From positions 1 through 11,059 of the forward strand of contig JBBRPS010000315.1 of the NCBI GenBank assembly GCA_038227745.1: a stretch of DNA of 11,059 bases, in the 5' to 3' direction. Numbering within the stretch: the stretch's first letter is position 1; each line of letters opens with the position of its first letter. Source of the stretch: DASPXY01 sp038227745 (GTDB lineage Bacteria; Planctomycetota; Planctomycetia; Gemmatales; Gemmataceae). Both the position numbers and the translations under genes were made by a program. Positions 6,612-11,059 of this stretch are shown piece after piece. The notes under the pieces were generated by a model, which was given only the letters and a program-made list of their open reading frames with translations, did not search any database and was not told where the DNA came from.

Positions 6612-7271
6612 TCAGGGGCGGTTCAGCGGCCATCGCGCCCTCCCTCGTCTGTCGCGACGGCCGACAGGTGTCCGTGCGCGAGTGCGAGCATCTTCCGCCG
6701 GCAGGCGGGGCAGACGCGCTGGTAGTGCCCGCAAAACGGCTTCCGCCGCGCGGTAGTCGAACTGCCACTGGTGCGGCGGCAGCACCCAGGACCAGCCGAT
6801 CACCTCGCCGGGACCGACGTCGGCGATGGGCACGAACACGTCGCCCGCGGCGGTGTGTCCGATTTCGACCCGGCCCGATTGGATGAGGTAGAAGGCCCGG
6901 GCCCGTTCACCCTCCCGGGCGACGAATTCACCGGGCGAGGCGGCGAACGGCCGCACGCCCGCGTACGGAGAGTATTCGGGGACGCGGACGACCACGAGCT
7001 CCAGCCGGTCCGCGGCCTCCAGGTCCACATGGTTGTAGCCCGCCGAACGCAACGCGATCAAGCGGGCCCCGCCCGCCCGGAGCACCGTCAGACTTTCCGC
7101 GTCCAGCCGGTCGTTCACGAACGAGCAGACCACCGCGAAGCCCATCGCCAGGGGGGCGGTATGGCGCGTGAGCCGTGATTCGACGAACGTCAGCTCATAC
7201 GCGTGGCAGGCGTTCGCGGCGTCGAACGTCTCCCGTTCAAAGTGGTGCGTATCAAAGATCGCGATTTTCAT
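6612..7271 (-). pseudogene. Chimeric remnant: D-lactate dehydrogenase N-terminus fused to Crp/Fnr cNMP-binding domain
   Basis: Residues 1-103 begin MKIAIFDTHHFERETFDAAN and contain VVCSFVNDRLD, LIALRSAGYNHVDL and VVRVPEYSPYA. That is the substrate-binding domain of a D-2-hydroxyacid (D-lactate) dehydrogenase, cut just before the usual AVAE entry to the NAD domain; family length is about 330 aa. From about residue 107 it reads FAASPGEFVAREGERARAFYLIQSG, then VGPGEVIGWSWVLPPHQWQF. This is a cyclic-nucleotide-binding domain of the Crp/Fnr type (the GE-x-V-x-x-EG and FYLI-x-x-G-x-V motifs). After residue 178 the sequence is Arg/Pro-rich noise and runs over the NasC start. The start at 7271 has GGAGG 11 bases upstream. 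No helix-turn-helix, catalytic His or NAD motif remains. The in-frame joint near 6959 points to a deletion between two same-direction genes. Confidence 0.75.
6623..6736 (-). pseudogene. Unidentified Cys-rich C-terminal tail overlapping the NasC start
   Basis: This frame reads FCGHYQRVCPACRRKMLALA and ends GGRDGR with a TGA inside ATGGCCGCTGA, i.e. overlapping the NasC start as in a translationally coupled operon. It contains C-G-H and C-P-A-C spacing that could bind zinc, but I do not recognise a family. It may be the end of another deleted gene, or the frameshifted end of the Crp-like fragment before it. The latter's frame turns into Arg/Pro-rich noise at about the same place (near 6737). 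Low confidence that this was a separate protein. Confidence 0.35.
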
Positions 7272-7443
7272 TGACCCGCCATCCTCCAGCGACACCCCCA
7301 CAGACCCCGCCGGGGCCAGCCCGGCGGCGCGCCGACCTTCCTTTCTTCCGTGCTTCTCAAGCCCAGGGGTTGCACCCTCTGGGCCGGGGGGCGGACGGGC
7401 GGTAAAATGCCCCGTGCGAGCGTAACCCAGTACGGAGGCGGCC
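7272..7443. promoter_or_regulatory. Divergent intergenic region with hairpin and weak promoter
   Basis: The region separates the minus-strand lactate dehydrogenase remnant from the plus-strand gene at 7444. A hairpin spans 7361-7384 (GCCCAGGGGT, loop TGC, ACCCTCTGGGC with one bulge). TAAAAT at 7403-7408 is a plausible -10 for the downstream gene, but no good -35 lies 16-18 bases before it. GGAGG at 7434-7438, five bases before ATG 7444, is a clear ribosome binding site. Confidence 0.4.
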
Positions 7444-8163
7444 ATGCCAACCGACCCGAAGAAGCGGCAGAAGAAACAGGAACGCCGTACCGCCAAGCGC
7501 AAGGAGAAGAAGCACGCCCTGGTCCGGCAGCAGCACGCCGGCCTCCCCGAGCGACTGTCCGCCGCGGCCCGCTTCCCCATCCTCGCGTGCTGGGTTGGGG
7601 CCAGGCTGGAGGACCAGGGCATCGGCAGCGTCCATCTCAGCCGCGAACTTCCCGGCGGCCAGGTCGCCGTCGCCAACTTCCTCATCGACCGCTTCTGCCT
7701 GGGCGTCAAGAACGCCTGGGCCGAGATCGTCGGCCGCTCGATCTACAACGAGAAGTACCAGCGCAAGGGCCGCAGGGACATGGTGGCGCAGGACGTCGCG
7801 CCCGCCGACGCCCGCAAGCTCGTCGAGGAGGCGGCCGCCTACGCCCGCGGCCTCGGCCTGTCCCCCGACCCCGATTACGCCAAGCTCCTGCTCCTCTTCG
7901 GCGACGTCAACCCTGCCGACGGCACCGCCAGGTTCGAGTTCGGCAAGGACGGCAAGCCCTACTTCGTCGCCGGCCCATACGATACGCCCGCGCGCTGCCG
8001 GCAAATCCTGAGCATCCTCACCAACACGTGCGGCCCGGACGGGTTCCACTACCTCCTTCCGCTGGGCGGCCCCGAGCGCGACAGGTACGTCCCCGTCGGC
8101 CTCGACCATGAAGACGCGGGCCTTATCGACTCGAACGAGGAGTTCGAGGACGACGAGGGATAA
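7444..8163 (+). CDS. Conserved-type hypothetical protein, basic N-terminus and acidic tail
   Basis: I do not recognise a characterised family. The 239-aa protein starts with a strongly basic, probably unstructured segment (residues 5-28, rich in Lys and Arg, PKKRQKKQERRTAKRKEKKH). A folded part follows, with ARFPILACWVGARLEDQGI, then QVAVANFLIDRFCLGVKNAW (62-91 region) and a helical ADARKLVEEAAAYARGLGL, and it ends in an acidic tail EEFEDDEG. The VANFLIDRFCLGVKNA stretch resembles planctomycete proteins of unknown role. There is no signal peptide or membrane helix, so it is likely cytoplasmic; the basic arm suggests nucleic acid or ribosome contact, which is speculation. The start is well supported by GGAGG five bases upstream, and codon use is strongly GC-ending like a native gene. 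It is convergent with the next gene, 60 bases away. Confidence 0.85.
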   Translation: MPTDPKKRQKKQERRTAKRKEKKHALVRQQHAGLPERLSAAARFPILACWVGARLEDQGIGSVHLSRELPGGQVAVANFLIDRFCLGVKNAWAEIVGRSIYNEKYQRKGRRDMVAQDVAPADARKLVEEAAAYARGLGLSPDPDYAKLLLLFGDVNPADGTARFEFGKDGKPYFVAGPYDTPARCRQILSILTNTCGPDGFHYLLPLGGPERDRYVPVGLDHEDAGLIDSNEEFEDDEG

Positions 8164-8223
8164 TTCGCGTTCGGTGCTGGGGCCGGCCGGATCGGCGACG
8201 GAAAAAATGAAAAGGCAGAGCGC

Positions 8224-8859
8224 CTACGCGCGCGTGGCGGCCCACGTCAGCCACAGCGTCAGCCCGAAGGCGACGCGCAGCGCCGTCTGCATCGACACCC
8301 ACCACAGCGTCGTGTTGAGCAACGCGCTCGTCGACACGAGCGCCTTCCGCACCTCCGTGGCGACCATGCGCCGCGGGTTGACGAAGCCGAGGGTGAACAC
8401 GCGCACCACGGTCGCCGCTTTCGAGCGCAGCCAGTATTCCGCCTGGTCGAAATACTTCTCCATCTCGGCGCGGTCGATGCGGCCGACGGCGAGGATGCCG
8501 TGGGCGTCGAGCGCGAACATCGCCAGGCCGAGCGGGACGGCCGCCGCCAGCGCCCACCAGTGCCGTGCCAGCTCGCCGGCCGTCATCTGGGCCTGCGGCC
8601 AGAGCTGCCGCGACGCCACCAGCTGGATGAGCGACAGGAGCAGCGCGAGCAGGGCGGGCATGACGGTGGACCAGGTGAGGAAGATCGTCCGGTGCTGCGT
8701 CACGAGGGCGAGCAGCCGCGGCCAGCGGCCGGGCAGCGACACCGCCAGCCGGCCGATCGAGTGGTACTGGCCGAGGCGGCGCACGGTGCCCGCGAGGAAG
8801 GTGAACATGAAGTAGAAGTCGAGGAAGCGGATCAGGTTGAGGTGTGCCAGTTCGGACAT
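8224..8859 (-). CDS. Membrane protein of unknown function, about four helices
   Basis: The 211-aa protein has hydrophobic segments at about residues 8-27 (NLIRFLDFYFMFTFLAGTV), 62-82 (WSTVMPALLALLLSLIQLV), 100-120 (HWWALAAAVPLGLAMFALDA) and 180-208 (NTTLWWVSMQTALRVAFGL). Between the third and fourth lies a soluble loop with RAEMEKYFDQAEYWLRSKAA and FVNPRRMVATEVRKAL, probably cytoplasmic by the positive-inside rule. I do not recognise the family and no catalytic motif is visible. The ATG at 8859 begins MSELAHLNL; the upstream SD is weak (CGGAACC). The gene is divergent from the lip operon, sharing the 312-bp region between them, and convergent with the hypothetical gene at 7444-8163. Confidence 0.75.
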   Translation of the reverse strand: MSELAHLNLIRFLDFYFMFTFLAGTVRRLGQYHSIGRLAVSLPGRWPRLLALVTQHRTIFLTWSTVMPALLALLLSLIQLVASRQLWPQAQMTAGELARHWWALAAAVPLGLAMFALDAHGILAVGRIDRAEMEKYFDQAEYWLRSKAATVVRVFTLGFVNPRRMVATEVRKALVSTSALLNTTLWWVSMQTALRVAFGLTLWLTWAATRA

Positions 8860-9171
8860 GGTTCCGTTTTCGGCAGGCCTCGGGGTTCAGGCGCCTGCCG
8901 GACGGGCGCGCGCCGGAAAGCCCCCGGCGCCAGGACCGATCGGGCCGCGGGTACTGTACCGGGGAACGCCGCGGCCTGTCCATGCGGACTCGCGGCCGGC
9001 CCCGTTCAATTACGCTTGTCGGACCTGTACGCCCGCTGCTACATTAGGAAGTGCTGAGCAACGACACACGGCCGACAGTCCCAGGGCCCGGCGTGGGGCG
9101 GTCGGCGGGAAATCCTTCGGGGGCTGTCACGGCAATGCTTACGCCCCACGACCGCACAGGAAAGCGAACGG
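8860..9171. promoter_or_regulatory. 312-bp divergent intergenic region with putative lip promoter
   Basis: No coding gene is seen. Toward the membrane-protein gene there are two hairpins: 8871-8878 with 8893-8900 (CGGCAGGC/GCCTGCCG) and 8910-8916 with 8924-8930 (GCGCCGG/CCGGCGC). Toward lipB, TTGTCG (9016-9021) and TACATT (9040-9045) with an 18-base spacer form a fair sigma-70-like promoter, giving a leader of roughly 120 bases. In that leader CGTGGGGCG (9092-9100) is exactly complementary to CGCCCCACG (9142-9150), just before the lipB ribosome site AGGAAAG (9158-9164). Confidence 0.45.
9016..9045 (+). promoter_or_regulatory. Putative sigma-70-type promoter of the lip operon
   Basis: TTGTCG at 9016-9021 and TACATT at 9040-9045, spaced by 18 bases, sit in a locally less GC-rich stretch upstream of lipB. 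The match to consensus is moderate (three and four of six). Confidence 0.4.
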
Positions 9172-9933
9172 ATGGAGCGCATGAACCTCGAACCGCCTGG
9201 TCCCCCGGCCCCCGCCGCGGGCGACTCCGCTTTACAGGTCTATCTGCTCGGTGCGGTTGACTTCGAGGCCGCGCTCGCCCTGCAGCGCCGCCTCGTCTAC
9301 GAGGTGGCCGGCGACCGCAAGCGCGCCGCCCTGATCCTGTGCGAACACCCCCCGCTCATCACCGTCGGCCGGCAGGGCAGCTGGGCCCACATCCTCTGTG
9401 AGCCCGAGGAGCTCCGCGCCCGCCGCTGGCAGGTCCGCTGGGTGAACCGCGGCGGCGGCTGCTTTCTGCACACGCCCGGCCAGCTCGCCGTCTACCCGAT
9501 CCTCGCCCTCGACGCCTTTGCCCTCAGCGTGCAGGCTTACCTGGACCGCCTGCACGCCGCCCTGCTCGCCGTGCTCGCCGACTTCTCCGTCGAGGGGTCC
9601 ACGCGCCCCGGGAAGCCCGGCGTGTGGGCCGGCGGGCGCTTGCTCGCCTCGGTGGGCATCTCCGTGCGCGATTACGTCGCGTACTACGGGGCCGCCCTGA
9701 ATGTCAACCCGGCGCTGATGGCGTACCGCCTGGTCCGCTGCGGCGGCGCGGGCGAGGAGCCGATGACCTCGCTCGAGCGCGAGCGGCGCGGCCCGGTCCG
9801 CCCCGCGCATGTCCGCGAACGCCTCGTCGAGCACTTCGCGGCCCGCTTCCCGTTCGCCCGCACCGTGTTCTTCTCGGACCACCCTTCGCTCAGTCGAAAG
9901 GCCCGTTCCGATGCGCTCGCTCCCCGTCCTTGA
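9172..9933 (+). CDS. lipB: LipB-like octanoyltransferase with atypical active site
   Basis: The 253-aa protein is of LipB type. LipB moves the octanoyl group from acyl carrier protein to a lysine on lipoyl domains, the first step of lipoate synthesis. Visible family motifs are LITVGRQG, NRGGGCFLHTPGQLAVYPIL (family form RGG-x-x-T-x-HGPGQ, with His kept but HG changed to HT), GVWAGGRLLASVGISV, GAALNVNP and VRCGGAGEEPMTSLE. The active-site Cys of the last motif is kept. However, the catalytic Lys of the usual G-x-K-I-A-x-I-G motif aligns with Leu in GGRLLASVG (an Arg sits one position earlier), and the usual HG-x-A-L-N is YGAALN. It may be a divergent but active enzyme or a paralog. The ATG at 9172 has AGGAAAG seven bases upstream; ATG 9181 is an alternative. 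Its 3' end overlaps lipA by 23 bases. Confidence 0.85.
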   Translation: MERMNLEPPGPPAPAAGDSALQVYLLGAVDFEAALALQRRLVYEVAGDRKRAALILCEHPPLITVGRQGSWAHILCEPEELRARRWQVRWVNRGGGCFLHTPGQLAVYPILALDAFALSVQAYLDRLHAALLAVLADFSVEGSTRPGKPGVWAGGRLLASVGISVRDYVAYYGAALNVNPALMAYRLVRCGGAGEEPMTSLERERRGPVRPAHVRERLVEHFAARFPFARTVFFSDHPSLSRKARSDALAPRP

Positions 9934-10825
9934 AGCGCCGCCCCCGTCGCCCGCGCCGCGCCGCCTGCCGCCGTGGCTGAAGCGGCCGCTGCCGCGCGGC
10001 AACGAGAACTTCTTCACGCACAACCTGCTCCGCGAGCTGCGCCTGGAGACCGTTTGCGAGAACGCGCGCTGCCCCAACCGCCCGGAGTGCTACGCGCGCC
10101 GCACCGCCACCTTCATGGTGCTGGGCAACGTCTGCACGCGGCCATGCGGCTTTTGCTCGGTGCCGCGCGGCACGCCGGAGGCGGTCGAGGACGACGAACC
10201 GGAGCGCGTCGCGGAGGCGGCGGCGCGCTTGGGCCTCAAACACGTCGTCATCACGTCGGTGACGCGCGACGATCTGCCCGACGGCGGCGCCGACCACTTC
10301 TACCGCTGTGTGCTGGCGGTCCGCGCCCGGACGGGCGCCGCGGTTGAGGTGCTCACGCCGGACTTCCTCGGCGACACGGCGGCGATCGACCGTGTGCTGG
10401 AGGCCCGGCCGGAGGTGTTCAACCACAACACGGAGACGGTACCGCGCTTTTACCGCAAGGTGCGCGGCCGGGCGGACTACCAGCGCAGCCTGGATCTCCT
10501 CGCCCGCGTCAAGCGCCGCGCCCCCGAGATCGTGACGAAGACGGGGTTGATGCTGGGCCTGGGCGAGACGACGGAGGAACTGCTCGACACGTTGGCGGAC
10601 CTGCGGGCGGTGAACTGCGACGTGCTGACGTTGGGGCAGTACCTGACGCCGACGCTCAAGCACGTGCCGGTGGCGCGCTACCTGCCGCCGGAGGAGTTTG
10701 ACGCCTTGGCGGTGCTGGCCCGTTCTCTTGGCTTCACGCAGGTGGCGAGCGGGCCGTTCGTGCGTTCCAGTTACCACGCCGACGAAATGGTACACGTCCA
10801 TGCCCACGCCCATCCTCCTGCCTGA
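9911..10825 (+). CDS. lipA: Lipoyl synthase (radical SAM)
   Basis: The 304-aa protein matches LipA, which inserts two sulfur atoms into the octanoyl chain on lipoyl domains using two 4Fe-4S clusters and S-adenosylmethionine. The auxiliary cluster motif C-x4-C-x5-C is C49, C54, C60 (CENARCPNRPEC), and the radical-SAM motif C-x3-C-x2-C is C75, C79, C82 (CTRPCGFC). Also present are VITSVTRDDLPDGGA, the FNHNTETV segment, GLMLGLGET, and the C-terminal RSSY serine near residues 285-288 that ligates the auxiliary cluster. The length is typical. The start at 9911 (MRSLPVLE) lies inside the end of lipB, so translation is probably coupled; starts further upstream in frame would add only antisense-like sequence. 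It overlaps the next gene by 26 bases. The final His-rich tail (HVHAHAHPPA) is unusual. Confidence 0.97.
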   Translation: MRSLPVLEAPPPSPAPRRLPPWLKRPLPRGNENFFTHNLLRELRLETVCENARCPNRPECYARRTATFMVLGNVCTRPCGFCSVPRGTPEAVEDDEPERVAEAAARLGLKHVVITSVTRDDLPDGGADHFYRCVLAVRARTGAAVEVLTPDFLGDTAAIDRVLEARPEVFNHNTETVPRFYRKVRGRADYQRSLDLLARVKRRAPEIVTKTGLMLGLGETTEELLDTLADLRAVNCDVLTLGQYLTPTLKHVPVARYLPPEEFDALAVLARSLGFTQVASGPFVRSSYHADEMVHVHAHAHPPA

Positions 10826-11033
10826 GCTGGGCGCCGACGCGGTCGTGCTCAGCCTGTGGTTCGCCGACGTGGGCGACCTGGTCTACGAGGGCGACCGCCT
10901 CGTGGAGGTGCTGCTCGGCGGCGCGACGTTCGACGTGGCGGCGCCGGCGACGGGCCGGTTGGCCGCGAAATTCGCCTACTCCGATGACCGTCTCGCCCCG
11001 GGCCAGGCGCTCGGCGAGGTGGAGGAGGAATAA
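10800..11033 (+). CDS. Small lipoyl/biotinyl-domain protein lacking the acceptor lysine
   Basis: The 77-aa protein is a single lipoyl-type domain: MPTPILLPELGADA as in E2 N-termini, then VGDLVYEGDRLVEV, ATFDVAAPATGRLAAKF, and LAPGQALGEVEEE. In normal lipoyl domains the hairpin reads E-x-x-x-D-K-A-T with the modified Lys. Here it is EVLLGGAT, so both Asp and Lys are Gly (residues 40 and 41). The only other Lys (K57) is in the strand after the hairpin. It therefore cannot be lipoylated at the usual site. It starts at ATG 10800 inside the end of lipA, with no good SD, so translational coupling is likely. A role as a structural or regulatory partner of LipA/LipB, or as an ancestor fragment of an E2 subunit, is speculation. 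Confidence 0.8.
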   Translation: MPTPILLPELGADAVVLSLWFADVGDLVYEGDRLVEVLLGGATFDVAAPATGRLAAKFAYSDDRLAPGQALGEVEEE

Positions 11034-11036
11034 CCT

Positions 11037-11059
11037 CTCGTTTAGCCGCGAGCCTCGGG
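11037..11059. repeat. Possible left end of a palindromic intergenic repeat
   Basis: Immediately after the lipoyl-like stop, TCGTTTAGCCGCGAGCC begins and is cut by the window end. It looks like the first arm of a palindromic element of the type common in Gemmata-like genomes, from memory, but the second arm is outside the window. Confidence 0.3.

Larger units (their letters stand above)
5541..6633 (-). pseudogene. NasC-like molybdopterin nitrate reductase, broken N-terminal half
   Basis: The start at 6633 has a purine-rich GAGGGAGG upstream. Residues 41-76 carry the 4Fe-4S pattern C41-x2-C44-x3-C48-x27-C76 typical of NapA/NasC-type molybdopterin oxidoreductases, followed by MLCPKGV and YDEAV (early part of the catalytic subunit). 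After VLGGAS the expected stretch leading to the cofactor-binding RLCMVS is replaced in frame by an AT-rich palindrome (6121-6206). Homology resumes with RLCMVSAAAANKKAFGVDR, WIGGANVAECAPITTSY and ITPLARTCDLILPIKPGRDA. At 5822-5829 a tandem 4-base duplication shifts the frame; the other frame continues IENDWLDHAFLRDHTVGF to ASGRIGRPG and then stops. More than half of a usual 700-900-aa protein is missing. Parent function: molybdenum-dependent nitrate reduction, by family knowledge. Confidence 0.85.

Noticed and set aside
7370..7408. TTGCAC and TAAAAT as a -35/-10 pair
   Set aside because: The spacing is 27 bases, too long for a sigma-70 promoter.
9232..10077. Minus-strand open frames opposite lipB and lipA
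   Set aside because: Antisense shadows; both plus-strand genes carry family motifs throughout.

Overview
The window is GC-rich (low AT only in a few short repeats) and looks like a planctomycete chromosome, most likely from the Gemmata/Gemmataceae group. This is an inference from the near-identical WD40 repeats, the small PP2C-like phosphatase, planctomycete-style hypothetical proteins and several strong intergenic palindromes. No rRNA, tRNA, CRISPR array or intact insertion sequence was seen.

Layout. Bases 1-250 hold the end of a WD40-repeat gene (+) that runs without a stop into the antisense of a PP2C-like phosphatase gene (-, 260-1003). A 34-bp perfect inverted repeat (1133-1228) lies between that gene and a flavin-dependent halogenase-like oxidoreductase (-, 1240-2565). 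Behind the halogenase lies the C-terminal stump of a MarR-type regulator (2615-2848). Next comes an intact heavy-metal P1B-type ATPase with a TPC metal-site motif and no HMA domain (-, 2920-4827).

Bases 4869-7271, all on the minus strand, are the most striking part. They are a mosaic of gene pieces joined end to end. In reading order these are: the N-terminal third of a D-lactate dehydrogenase joined in frame to a Crp/Fnr-type cyclic-nucleotide-binding domain; an unidentified Cys-rich tail; a nitrate-reductase-like (NasC) molybdopterin oxidoreductase; a two-helix membrane protein tail; and the N-terminus of a TDT-family transporter joined in frame to the C-terminus of a dihydroorotate-dehydrogenase-like protein. 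The NasC piece is interrupted by an AT-rich 35-bp palindrome, frameshifted by a 4-bp duplication and cut off. Together with the ATPase, the parent genes would fit an anaerobic/fermentative or nitrate-using island that has decayed by serial deletions. That reading is inference.

The right part is orderly. It has a conserved-looking hypothetical gene with a basic N-terminus and acidic tail (+, 7444-8163), and a convergent four-helix membrane protein of unknown function (-, 8224-8859). A 312-bp promoter region follows, then a tightly overlapping operon lipB-lipA-small lipoyl-like protein (+, 9172-11033). LipA has all its cluster cysteines. The LipB-like protein keeps the catalytic cysteine but lacks the usual catalytic lysine. 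The 77-aa lipoyl-like domain lacks the lysine that normally carries lipoate. This pair is the second point of real interest.
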